Source: Volvariella volvacea V23 (Eukaryota; Basidiomycota; Agaricomycetes; Agaricales; Pluteaceae). From it: a DNA stretch of 64,000 nt. Below the pieces are notes generated by a model. The model did not search any database. It worked only from the letters and a program-made list of their open reading frames with translations, and was not told the origin of the DNA. The position numbers and the translations under genes were made by a program. Where the stretch lies: contig KB722738.1 of the NCBI GenBank assembly GCA_000349905.1, forward strand, positions 2,138,269 through 2,202,268, given 5' to 3'. Positions 21,690 to 32,783 of the stretch are shown piece by piece; position 1 is the stretch's first letter, and each line of letters opens with the position of its first letter.

Positions 21690-24105
21690 ATGTCCGCCAA
21701 TCAAAGGATCGACAAATCGACATCAATTGTTCCTACAACTGGAGTTATCTCTGAAGAACCACTCGAAGTCGACGAGCAGGACATAGGGGATCTGAGCAAC
21801 ATCAACACCGCATGGAACCAGAGCTCTTCGACATTTTTCTCGTTTGAGCATGAAAGGAGCAGGGGACCGACACCAGCGTCTTCGCAGTTGAATCTGGGGT
21901 TGAGCCAGGGCCGGCATTATACCCCGCCAGCTTTGGCTAAGAAGCCTTCGGGTTCGAGCTCAAAGTCAGGATCGCCTTTGCCCCCTCCTCATTCCATTGA
22001 GACCAGACTGGTACCGAAGAGGAGTGCCAGTGAGAAGCGGCTCAACTCGCCGTCGTCGCCAACTGTCAATAAGGTACCAAGACCCGATGGACTCGTCCGC
22101 TCGCAGACGTTGCCTAGAACTCCGAGCTTGGCTGCTGCTCTCAAAGACTCAAAGATTGCGAAGGTTGGAACCGCTTTTGATGGATTGACGGTTGATCTGG
22201 ATATTGTGAAGAAGATTAGGCGGTGGATTGTTGCTATTGCTGTCGGTGAGTGCTGCCAGCCTCCTCGCCCTCTACTGTGGATATTTACTTGAACAAGTTG
22301 ATTTCGACTTGGATATGGGACCTGTTCTTTCCGGTGTCTACCCTCCTCTTTCCCTTACTCCATCCGAGGGCGAAAATATGTGAGTTCATCTCTCATTGTC
22401 GACCGACAAGTAGTGTCATGTCCACCAAGCTAAGAGACCATACAACCACAGTGCATTTGCCTCCTTTCCAGACTCCTCCCAATTCGACCAAGGCTCTCAA
22501 ACGCATTCATTCCGCATCCGAGAATCCGGCATTTCCAATACCTCTGACACATGTCCTGTCGCCCGGCCGTTCAGCGAAGATGGGTTCCTGTATGGCTTTG
22601 CTCATTTCACACAACAACGAGACGAGAGCTCCAAGAGGGGATACCTGCAACGCTCGTCTGTTATCCTGACACATCGTCAACTCCCGGCTTTCTTTACGTC
22701 AATGGTCTCGGTGTTTGGACCGTTGTACCATACGCATGGGCTGCCCATGTTAGAAGCGGCATGTCACAATATTGCTGTGTGGTAAGTGGACGAAACATTT
22801 TGCTTTGCTGTTCGTCGTGGTCGTGTTGTTCGTTCTAGCTTACTTCAACTGCGAAGAACAGGCCTGATCCCACTCCGGGGAGAACTGTTGAACTTGGGTT
22901 TCTGGGATCGGTGTTGCATCTCGAGATCCCACATTCGATAAATGAACAACAGTCGACGGAGACTTCGTCGTTCCACGAGGCGTATGATCCCAAGCGTCAT
23001 GTAAGTCTTCATTACTTCCGCAGCGACTTCCCTTGGTATTGAGATATGACTTAGATATTAGGATCTTCTGCCCCGCTACAACCTCCGCCTATATTGCTAT
23101 TTGAAGCATCGCTATCTAATCTGTGGTCTATTTGGGAGTGCTTAATCTTATGTGAACCTATATTAATTTTTGGAAATTCGCCTGCGCAAACTAGTCAAGC
23201 TGTTTGGTGGCTCCGCGACCTGCTGCGACCTGTGAGTTTCTGCGCATATTACCACCTTTATCGTAGTTAAATCAAATCGACCGCATATAGATACCCTTAA
23301 CAGGCGATATTCGCCCGTATTTTACTGTTCAGGACGGCGACCATACCGCTTTAGTGAACAAACTACCACCCAAGTCGGGCACGTTGCTAGGAGTAACAAA
23401 TCCTTTCTTCGAGAAATCATGTACACATTGGCCGCATATGCTCTGCCTAGGACGGAAGACGACGTTGGTAACATCCTCAATAACTGTATTATGCGCCCAA
23501 ATTGATGTCGTTCTAGGCATAAAGTGCCAAATGCCGCTGGTCCGGTACCTGGGTGGAAGACTAAAACGCACAGGCGATATATCTCCAAGGATAAAGCCTT
23601 GTTGAAGACTATGGAAGACTCTTGCATCAGTGATGATCGATCTAGTATGTGTGAAATCATACCTCATCTTGACACTCTCATAACGAGATTTCCCTTTTTC
23701 TTCCTATAGAGATGACAGCATCATTGCAACTGCGGCGGCATTTTTACTCTCGCACAACAGCTGTACTCACACCACTTGCGAGATACCTGAACACACTCAT
23801 ACCCTCACCGGCGGAGTTGACGACAGCACGGAGTACGAATGCGAACCAGAGAATGAGATTGAAGCCGTTCAACTCGGATCATTTCTTTGCGTCACTGAAG
23901 AAGCATGGTAGCACACTCCCATTCAAATCGAATAGCAAGAGAACGGAGTTTTACGAACGGTACGTGTTTCATCCATTCAGGAGGCTTGGCTGTGGGTAAT
24001 AACACGCGTCCCAATAGGTGGCTCAAGACACCTGCGTTTGGATTATGGCTAGCACAGCAAGAATCGATTGTTCAGGACGTGCTGTTGAAGGATCAAATAA
24101 TTTGA
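21690..24105 (+). CDS. DENND6-type DENN domain protein (Rab GEF homologue), 640 aa
   Basis: Nine exons: 21690-22245, 22298-22379, 22452-22781, 22862-23000, 23055-23231, 23291-23463, 23517-23644, 23710-23959 and 24018-24105. All phases agree. Residues 1-170 are disordered and Ser/Pro-rich. The tripartite DENN region then follows. The uDENN part has RRWIVAIAVVDFDLDMGPVL and FASFPDSSQFDQ. The GFLYGFAHFTQQRDESSKRG and GYLQRSSVILTHRQLPAFF segments match the FYGYVYFRQVRD..KRGYFQ pattern of animal DENND6A. LPMLEAACHNIAVWPDPTPG and LWSIWECLILCEPILIFG lead into the cDENN-like core with DIRPYFTVQD. The dDENN-like end includes LRRHFYSRTTAVLTPLARYL. Animal DENND6 proteins activate Rab14 and related Rabs in endosomal recycling; a Rab-GEF role here is by homology only. 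The weakest junction is intron 6 (donor GTTGGT). Confidence 0.85.
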
Positions 24106-25049
24106 TGTCGAATACAATACACCCTTTTCTTGCTCTGATTTGATGTGTGGGTCCCATCCGGTGGCCAACTAAGAGGGATATATGCGGGAGTAAGCCACAA
24201 TAACAACAGAAACAAACAAAGAATGATAAAATTGGATTTGTGTTGTCGTAACTCATCTTGTCTTCGTTTCCTCATCTCTTGCGCCGCTCATCACTTACCG
24301 CATCACTGCATTTCTCGACGCCTCTTCTCTCTCCCGTTGCCTGCAAACTACCCGCTGTATCTCACAAGCTGTTCTGATCTGGGAAGGGAGGCTTTCGTGT
24401 ATTTAAAACGCCTTAGCTCTATCTCCTTTTGTTCCTTCTCAAGCCACGAATTGTATCATTAACAGCATTGTAAGTATCTTCTCTACCCTTGTAACTGACT
24501 CGCTCTAGACTTGCTTTCCGTATTTCCTTTCTATCCTCTCGAAACGCGCATAATCTCTGTCATGTGCTCTCTCCTCTCCTTCTGAACTTTCTCATGCCTG
24601 TATATGCGACGCATATCCCGTGTATTATCCGTGATGGTTTACATATATGGGCCTGTCCTATCACACACTCGTTTGTTTGCTCTCTCGCTTTGTCTTCTCT
24701 CTTGTCCTCGTTACTATTGTCGTCGATATACTCAACAAACTGTTTTCTTCCCCTCTCACTCTTCCACCACACTCTACCTCGTGATTCTTTTCCTCTCTCT
24801 CAACCCAGAGCAAAAGAGCAAGACAGACGAACGACAGAAGACACTGTTGACCCTTGCAGATACTCCAGTGGCAAATTGAACCTCGTGGAGTGAGCTGAGT
24901 CAAAACAGACTGTTTTAGGAACGGATTAAACGCCCAACAAGAACCAGCGCCAAAAGCCACAAGCGACGATATTTTAGCCCCTCTTAACACCCTTTCGCCA
25001 AAAACAACCCTATCGCAAACTTGTTCAGTTCTTTTCTTATAACTTGACC
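24106..25049. promoter_or_regulatory. Upstream/leader region of the CPSF6-like gene, C/T-rich
   Basis: From about 24240 to 24800 the plus strand is strongly C/T-rich (for example TCTCTCCTCTCCTTC near 24560-24800). This is typical of fungal core promoters and leaders of constitutively expressed genes. Open frames here (24564-24893) follow the composition and have no domain. The ATG at 25050 sits in a good context (GACCATGG). Confidence 0.45.
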
Positions 25050-27243
25050 ATGGCTACTGAGGACGATTTTGACATTTACGGAGAAGAGGAAGGATATCAA
25101 GGACAACAGGTGTGTCTCCACTTGCCTTTTTCTTGCATCTCGGGGGGGTTGCGTGGCACCTCGTATGCTGTATAGCGATATCGTAACCTAACCCATCCTT
25201 CCCGTCTTCTCCATTTGATCAGGACAACTTTGAGGAAGAAGATGCTGTTTCATTAAAGGAGGAACACGTCTCGGCCGTAAACTCTGCTGTTGAACCCTCA
25301 TCTGGAGATAAGCGCCCTAGAGAAGACGACGAGGACGAGTACAAGCCAGCCACTCAACCTCCCGCCCAACGAATGCACGCGACAAATGGACATAGCCACG
25401 ATTCTACAGCTTCGGGGCAGACTAAGTCGGTATTGAATCCTTCGCTTGCAAACATCAGTAATGGTGCGTCGCCAGGTTGTGCATATATTCGGGTTTTGTC
25501 AAGGCTAAGCTCCGGTGCCTGATGGTTGGTTTTAGCTGGCGGAAATGGGCAACTGAATGCTACGACTGGAACTGGAGTCCCTAGTGGAATGAATGTGCAC
25601 GATGCTTTGTATGTTGGCGATCTTAACTGGGTCCGTTTTGTCCCGTCGATTAGCCTTTTCCATGTGCCTAGCCCTTACTCAACCTGTCTCTCGTCTTTTT
25701 TTCCCCTTGACTTCGACGTTTATTGGCCCTCTATTGCCTACCTGCATGTTATGATTGGTGCCATGTCGTCTCTCGCCCTGCGACGTGTCGGACATTCGAC
25801 AACAATGGCAAACATCCCCAACTCCGTATGGTCACCCCACTCCACCTTGACCTCGTGCGCGTGACGTGTAGTGGACAACCGACGAAGACCTGCGACAAGT
25901 CGCGTTAAGCATTGGCGTCAACATCGACCACAAGGACATAACCTTCTCGGAGCACAAAGTGAACGGGAAAAGCAAAGGGTGCGGTTCATTTCGCTTCTTG
26001 TCGCTATCGTCAGTGTGCAGGGTACATCAGATCTCATGTATTCTTTTGTTTACATATCTTGTGTCTCCCTTCCGCCGGGTGCTCTTGTTCATACAAATCA
26101 CAATCTCCCGCCTGATCTTCACCTCGCATGGCCATGTCAATATCAAACGTATCGACACGAATCTTTGGACGTGGTGGTGCGCATATAATCGCCCTTGCTC
26201 TTCGGTCTCGATTGCGATTGCGATGTATTTATGTCACATGGTGTCCCTTTTGTGTGTTACCCTACTGGTGACTGGGACTGTGCCTGCATCCATGGGATTG
26301 GATTGGGTTGGGTTGTAACCTTGTCCTCATTGTCGTCGCTTGTCGTTGTCGCTGTATCCAGTATTGCATATGTGGAATGTCACGATTATGATTCGGCCTT
26401 GAAGCTCAAGGCGTGGTTTGATAATAAGTGAGTACCATTCCTTTTTAACGCGTCCTTCCATTCTCCCCATCAGGCACTTGCCTTCCCGTTGGAGGAGGCT
26501 AACCTGAATTTTATGCGGGGATTCACTATAAAATCACTATTCTAACGTGTTTCTTCTTCCCTTGCTTTTTTGCGATCACCCTGTGATTCCCAACCATATT
26601 TATTATGGTGCAATAATTAGCGACTTCCAAAACCGACGTGCAAATGCTACACTGACAAATTCATCGCAAGGCAATCCATTCCGTACGCTACCTAAAGGTC
26701 TGCCCTTCATCGCATGCAACAGTCGTCATTGTGACTCATTGATTCTCTTTTCCCTATCTAGAACCACCCCCACGAGACGGCCGTCAACAAGGCGCGCCTA
26801 TTCCTACCGGCGGTGGCGGGATGATGAACCGGGGCGGCCAGGGCTTCCGCGGTGGCCACCAAACCCAATTCAGCGGCGGCAACATGAACATGGTGGGCAA
26901 CCTCCGAGGCGGCGCATCAGGTGGAGGAATGGTCAACAACAACATGCTGCGTAATAACCCTGCCGCGGCGGCTGCGGCTGCGGCTGCTATGATGGCTGCC
27001 AGTGGAGGCATGGGCATGGGCATGGGCATGATTCCGGGAATGGGGATGGGGATGAATATGGGGATGAATATGGGAGGTATGGGAGGACCCGGCGGGTTCA
27101 TGGGACCTGGTGGGTTTGGAGGTGCTGGTGGGACGGGTGGTACTGGGGGTGCTGGTGGACAGGGAAGAGGTGGCGTGCCACATGGACCTAGAGGTGGTGC
27201 AGGGAGGGGGAATATGATGGGCGGTATGGGTATGCCGTATTAG
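25050..27243 (+). CDS. CPSF6/CFIm68-like RRM protein, 375 aa
   Basis: Seven exons: 25050-25109, 25223-25463, 25536-25630, 25872-25978, 26362-26427, 26621-26697 and 26762-27243. All phases agree, giving 375 aa. The N-terminus is acidic ([19 protein letters not shown]). One RRM follows at about residues 122-205. Its RNP2 is [18 protein letters not shown] and its RNP1 is GKSKGIAYVEC. The LNWWTTDEDL stretch is the hallmark of the large subunit of pre-mRNA cleavage factor I (CPSF6/CPSF7), which influences poly(A)-site choice in the nucleus. After QNRRANATL the C-terminus is a Gly/Met/Asn-rich low-complexity tail with an alanine run, [10 protein letters not shown] and RG motifs; the RS domain of animal CPSF6 is not seen. 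Introns 3, 4 and 5 are long for this genome (241, 383 and 193 nt), and intron 4 splits RNP1. Confidence 0.85.
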
Positions 27244-27449
27244 TTAGTAGGATAGTCTGGGTTGGGTGGGGAGCAGTAATACAGCAAGCCTGTTGTCAAC
27301 CTGAACCCGGCCCCGCCCATTCATCCGCAGATACTTGATGGATGTTCTACGTACATGTTGTTGTGTTGCATGGTTTCATTTTACGAACTGACATTGGCAT
27401 AGTTGAATTCAATCCATATCCTCTGGATTTGTGATTGTGATGTCCTCGC

Positions 27450-27902
27450 CTATTTTGTTTTCTTTGGCTTCTTGGACTTGGTTTGTTGTGGAAGAGTCTT
27501 CTGTGGTCTACTCCGAGTCTTATTCGAATTCACCGCTACTGGCAACCCATCTTTGCCACAACTATACGCCTCCCAACCCGCCTTTGCCAGCATACTACGA
27601 ATAGCCTGCGCACTAACCCCAGGGAAAAACTTTCTCTGCAGATCCGTAGCATTCTCCGCCTTTCCGGAACTCAGCAGCCTCGTTGCACGACGAACATCCC
27701 TAGCTGTAAGTTTACTTGGTCGACCGGTTTTTGGCTCGACATGCTCGTAATCTTCCGCGGTCTTGGCGTTCTGGTAACGTCTGCAGATGCGGCTGACGGT
27801 GCTTGGGTGTATGCCGAGAAGAGCGGCGATGGGGCGATTGGTAAGGCCTTGGGATTTGTAGGCGACGACTTGGGCTTTGGTTTCTGGGGAGGTGTAGGGC
27901 AT
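27450..27902 (-). CDS. Stand-alone Tc1/mariner-type helix-turn-helix protein, 150 aa
   Basis: An intact single-exon frame of 150 codons with ATG. Residues 1-60 form a typical transposase N-terminal helix-turn-helix (ETKAQVVAYKSQGLTNRPIA, then LLGIHPSTVSRICRRYQ). A second HTH-like half follows (GRPSKLTARDVRRATRLL, then DLQRKFFPGVSAQAIRSML, GWEAYS), as in paired-type DNA-binding regions of Tc1/mariner elements. The protein then ends in a very basic tail (RSRPQKTLPQQTKSKKPKKT). The DDE catalytic domain that would normally follow is absent, and I see no inverted repeats immediately around it. It could be a transposon remnant, a non-autonomous element product, or a domesticated DNA-binding protein. 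The frame is open without frameshift, which favours recent loss or selection. Confidence 0.7.
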   Translation of the reverse strand: MPYTSPETKAQVVAYKSQGLTNRPIAALLGIHPSTVSRICRRYQNAKTAEDYEHVEPKTGRPSKLTARDVRRATRLLSSGKAENATDLQRKFFPGVSAQAIRSMLAKAGWEAYSCGKDGLPVAVNSNKTRSRPQKTLPQQTKSKKPKKTK

Positions 27903-28534
27903 TGGATTTCTGGGATAGGTTCGAGATGGATGAGGATGTGGTGAGGGATGTGGTGGTGACGGTGGTGCGAGTAGAAGGAAGGTGGAGTGTCTGCGGCACT
28001 GTGATAATCCATACCTTCTCCACGTTTCTCGCTTGTTACTGGTGGGTAGGGGGTAGGGGGTTGCACCATAAAGGCATCAGTGTATCATATGATATTGCGC
28101 GAGTATTTCGCTAGACCGCAATTGTGGAAAGCACTCTATTAATTTCTCAGTTGCTTTCGCAATGAGATATGATCGCGTAAAGTTTAAACGTGGTATTGAT
28201 CGTGGCAAGTTCTTTTCTGTTATGTGCTGAGATTTCGCTCACTATCATACATACTCAGGCTATGCACCCGATTTTAAACCATTTTTGCAGCGGTATGAGC
28301 AAAGGCATTCAGGCTTACCTGGGGTTCCTCTCCCTCTCAACTCCATTTGCAGCAAGCATCTCCGTTATATGACTAGGGGGGTCAACATTTGAAAACACGT
28401 CGTACATTTGCGTCTTGAATTGGCTATTGATTATGCAAATGGTCCGTTATACCATCCAAGTAAATGTAATTGTGAATTCGGTGCGCTATTACTCGTACAT
28501 CTATGCGACGCTTGCGACTAAGTTAGTACAGGAC
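27903..28534. other. Intergenic, nothing recognised
   Basis: Lies between the helix-turn-helix gene and the first reductase. The minus frames upstream of the HTH start (27671-28069) are shadows, rich in His/Pro/Thr from a GGTGGTG-like composition. No other feature is supportable. Confidence 0.4.
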
Positions 28535-30040
28535 CTAATGCTTCTCCGATTCCAATAACGAATCGACCGTATCAAGCACGCACTTCTCCCAACTGATCCA
28601 TTCCGACTTGCCCTTCCCGAATCCCAACTCCCTCTCTGCCCTCCTTACATCATCTGAAAAACTAATATCGCGCTGAGGGTCAGAATCTCCGTATGTATCC
28701 TTTGCTAGAAGCCTGTCCTTGAGCTGGGGTCGCTTGTCGTGAAGCAACAATAATGCCTCCTTCCAGGTGAGAGTGCCGTTTGAAACAAGGAATCGTTTTT
28801 GTTGCAGTGTTTGTTGGTTCCTTTCGGGTATGGCCAAGGGAGCTAGGTCGAGGGCGGCGACATGGGCACGGGCAGCGTCCCGTATGTCTGCAAAGTTGGG
28901 GGGGACAGGAGGGGGTTGCTTGCCTTGGATTAGGGAGTATATCCAACTGACTGTCCCGGCATTAGCGGGAACAGGGAAATGAGGAGCGTAGGGGCCGTAA
29001 AGGAAAGGTGGGTTGACTGAGGTAATAAAAGGGATTGTGAAGATCAAAGTAGACTTGGAGGTGGAAAGGGATACTTACTAACGGCAAGATCTAACGCAGG
29101 GTTCTGTTCCGCAAATTCCCAAGCAGCTTTCTCAGCGAGGATTTTGGATGCAAAGTAAGCACCCAAGGGGTTTTGCGAATAAATCTCCGAGAGGACATTT
29201 TCCTTTGTAACCAGACCCCAGTCTATAAGCGTTTCGAACGTCATGAGTGTCATGTCAGTGGGGTTGTAACGAATGGGACTAACCAGCCTCAGTGAAAATC
29301 TTTCCAGCGAAGTTTGTGTCGCTGGCTGGAGTGTGGAGGTGCGTGTCAGCGTCTAAACCCTCATTAAAAAGCCTGGGAGTAACTCACGAGTGCGGGTAGC
29401 ACCCTCTGTCCCAGTTAACACGACCTTCTGAACACCTGCTTTGGTTGCCTGGCGGAGAATGTTTAGTGTACCCTCAAGCGCACCCTTTGGTTCCATTGTC
29501 AGACCTGCTTTGTGGCGACTAACCTACGCTATTAAGGGACTTACGTTGAGGATTTCTGCATTACTTGCTGTGCCAGGCATAGGCGATGCAACATGAATAA
29601 CGCCATCCACTCCTACAGATCGTGGTCACCGTAGGTCAGTTCACACTCAAGTAATGGTTAATGACTTGATCCAGCGCCAACCTTTAAGAGCCTCGGTAAA
29701 ATCTCCACTGACTATATCATCGACTTGAACTAGTTCGAGGTGAGGATAGTTCGATCCGAGCTTGGTGCGGAGGGATTCAAGACGTGATCCACGAACGGTG
29801 CTATGGTTTCAGCAGCCATTAGGTCAATTCAGTTACAATAGCCCAGGAATAGACTTACCCTCTGACTGCGTATCCGGCATTGAAGAGTGCAACGGCGACG
29901 TGAGAGCCTAGAAATCCCGTGACTCCCGTGACCTTCAATTGAGAGGCGCAAAGTACAGATAGACAGGACATGTAAGGGAGTTAATCGACACCAAGGTAGC
30001 AAGATGTACGTACAAGGATGAGCTTGCGATCTGTAGACAT
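28535..30040 (-). CDS. NAD(P)-dependent reductase, DFR/GRE2-like (copy A)
   Basis: Multi-exon minus gene. Exon 1 is 30040-30014 (nine codons) and exon 2 is 29932-29859; the last exon ends at 28535. It encodes roughly 340 aa. The extended short-chain dehydrogenase fold is clear: nucleotide-binding VTGVTGFLGSHVAVALFNAG (GxxGxxG), then VRGSRLESLRTKLG, VQVDDI, GVDGVIHVASPMPGT, GALEGTLNILRQA, and the catalytic YFASK (YxxxK) in LGAYFASKILAEKAAWEFAE. After these come NPPFLYGPY and FADIRDAARAHVAALDL. The fold reduces small aldehydes or ketones in the cytosol; the substrate is unknown. One oddity: the segment that usually reads VVLTSSWG is VVLTGTEGATRT here, so neither serine is present. Copy B follows directly upstream in the same orientation, and copy C lies at 61-62.6 kb. 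Confidence 0.8.
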
Positions 30041-31289
30041 CTGGCTTCTTAGTGTGTTGCTAAGTAAGTGAAGTTTGAAACTGAAGATGGGTCGAAGTTG
30101 GGTGGGGTAGTAATGCCTGAAAAAAGGTCAATATTTATACCAAACCCGGAGCCATAGCCAACTGGAGGTTTGAACAGTCGTTGTGCTAGCCCGATACCAA
30201 TTTCCTTCCTGGTCTGCGATGACTAACTGGCGAATCGAGTTCGTGTTGCTTCGGAGATATTTGTGTAAGTAAGGTAGTGGGCTCGGGCATGGCCTCGGGC
30301 ATGACCTATTGCCCCCTAAATCCACTACCATAAACAACAACGCTAGGGGAGGAGCGTACAAGTGTATTGCGAGTCCTACGGCTGAGAAAACGTGAGCTCT
30401 ATCTTCAATCAAAGCGAGCGAATGTAGATGGGTCGGTGTGTCCAGTACTTCAAGTAGTACTCAACTATGGTACAAACACAAAAATGAGCGTAGCGGGGTA
30501 AGTCGTTAGTCAGCCCGGTACCACCTTGGTGAGATGGACCCCTCAGGTTGGAGTGCCTGACCCATCGCTTACTGTACGATAGAGGCCACGTAAACTAGGT
30601 GGCTTAAATATAATTAATGGCGTGCGTCTCCCTCGTTCATATGGAGGCCATTGACATCCACGGCGCTGATGACGCACGAAATTGATAAGCTCCATCAAAG
30701 AAATTAAATTAAAGGTGGAGCCCCTTATCCATAACACGCATCGAGTATTCATTGCGGTACGTCCCACTGCGTGGACCATGTTTTGGGACTTGGTGTAATA
30801 TAAAAATGAGGGGATCTGGGTGAAATACACATGAAGGTCAAAGAATTCAGCCCCAGCAATCTGCGAGCCGAGGATTGAATATTGAATCACGGTTACTGTA
30901 ACACGGCACCAGCCAAATGGCTGTACCCATACGGTCGAATATCAGGGGCTGTTGGTCTCCCAGCGTACTGACAATTGGCACGCGAGGTGGGTACTGCCGT
31001 ACTTCATGACTAGAAAGCGCCTGCGGAATGGATTGTCTGCATATGCGTGCCAAATAAGCGAAACAAATGGACCAACAATTTTAAATAAACATCACAAACA
31101 GGCCAGCCACACCCGACCCCGGGAAACAAACGCCAAACGCGACCATAATTAAATTCTTCCTTTAGCAACATGGAGGCTTTCCCCGACTCTAAGTTCCAGC
31201 CAGGTTCCAGCCAGGACATAATACGAACAATATCACGTGATCAGGCTGGTCAAACAACCGCTGCTAGTATAACACCTTTTCTTAGGCCT
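30041..31289. other. Spacer between reductase copies A and B
   Basis: About 1.25 kb with no convincing coding sequence; frames up to 115 codons conflict in phase and lack motifs. It contains a perfect 11-bp direct repeat (GTTCCAGCCAG twice) at 31193-31214. It probably holds the promoter of copy A. Confidence 0.4.
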
Positions 31290-32783
31290 TCAAGCCTTTC
31301 CACCCTTTGCGTCTTCCTTTTCTAACTCCAGCAGCGAATCAACAGTTTCATTCAAGCATTTCTTCCAATCAATCCAGTCCTCAAAGCCCAAAACCTTCTC
31401 CGCCCTGCTCACATCAAGCTTGGCCAACTTCCCGCCTTGCGGATCCTCGTCCCCATACACATCCCTAGCCGGTAGTCTATCTTTAATATCAGGACGAGTC
31501 TCATGAAGGAACTCTAGGGCACTCTTCCAAGTCAGATGCTCTTTCCCAGAGACTAGGAATCTTTTGTGTTGAAGGTTCTCTTGGGTCCTGGGTGTGTCTT
31601 GAGGTAAAGAGGGTAATTCAAGGACGGCGACGTGAGCGCGTGCGGTATCACGGACATCGACCCAGAGAGGAGCGAAGGGCGGGGGTTGTTTGCCTTTGAT
31701 AAGAGATGAAATCATAGTATTAGTGCCGAGGTCCGAACTGACATGGAAGTCGTGGATAAGGGGGCCATAGATTACGGGTGGGATTACTAGAGTGGACACG
31801 AGCAGAATTTCGAGTAAGCGTGAGAATAACGAGATTCACGAAGTACTCACTAGTGGCGAGGTCAAATCCCGGGGTTTCTTTAGCAAATTTCCAAGCAGCA
31901 CGCTCTGCGAGGATTTTAGCAGCGAGGTAAATCCAAACTACGTCGTGGTCTCCGTAGAGAGCCTCTTCTCTGTTGGCGTTCCCCCAGTCTTACAAATCGG
32001 AACAGGTGTTAGGGTATTCAATGGGGTGAGCACAGCTGGGCTTACTTGATTCTGTGTAAATCTCGCCCGTGCGAGCTTCGGTGCCAGCTGAATATGTCGA
32101 TCGCATGAACTCTTTCTGAAATTTCCGAGGGAAATAAATAACGTACGGTCAAGTGAGGCACCCCAGGTGCTCGTTAAGACTACTTTCTTGATGCCGGCTT
32201 GATTAACTTGGCGTAATACGTTCAGTGTTCCCTCTACAGAAGTCTATAAATCGCCGTAAATTTAAAGGTCGGTGATAATGTGCTGATCAACTTTATTCTT
32301 ACATTGAGAGTTACTTCAGCGGATTGTCGCCCCGCAAGTGGGGAGGCTGTGTGAATCACTCCATAGACACCTGAATAGAGCGGAAATGGCGTAATCAGAA
32401 CTCAAGCTCTCATCCAGCGCAAATCCTATAGGGCTCTGAAGATAATACTCGCCTTTTAGCGCATCGTTGAGATCGCCAGTAGCAACATCATCGACTTGAA
32501 CAATGTCAAGGAGGGGGTACTTTGTTCCAAGAGAAGAACGAAGGGCTCCCAACCGTGCACCACGGACCGTACTAAAAATTAGATTTTCAGCTGTCTTCAT
32601 TCCGCCTTTTTATGCAAAGTCCTCACCCCCGTACAGCGTAGCCAGCATCAAGGAGAGCTTTGACAATGTGGGATGCAAGGAAACCGTTGGCACCAGTAAC
32701 CTGCCAGTGGTCGAACTCAGTTACCGCTGACCTGACCAATTCAATGAAAGGTCACATACCAAGACAAGCTTAGGAGACGACAT
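31290..32783 (-). CDS. NAD(P)-dependent reductase, DFR/GRE2-like (copy B)
   Basis: Multi-exon minus gene with the same layout as copy A. A tiny exon 1 (32783-32760, MSSPKLVL) ends at a GTATGT donor. Then come VTGANGFLASHIVKALLDAG, TVRGARLGALRSSLGTKYPL, VQVDDVATGDLNDALK, VIHTASPLAGRQSAEVTLN and IKKVVLTSTWGASL. The next segment, IYLAAKILAERAAWKFAKET, holds the YxxxK pair. The last exon has VIPPVIYGPLIHDF, LWVDVRDTARAHVAVLEL, the HKRFLVSG...LTWKSAL stretch and DWIDWKKCLNETVDSLLEL, stopping at 31290. The serine segment is TSTWG, closer to the family norm than copy A. Substrate unknown; a dihydroflavonol-reductase-like or methylglyoxal-reductase-like activity is a family-level guess. Protein length about 340 aa; internal exon ends were not all fixed. 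Confidence 0.8.
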
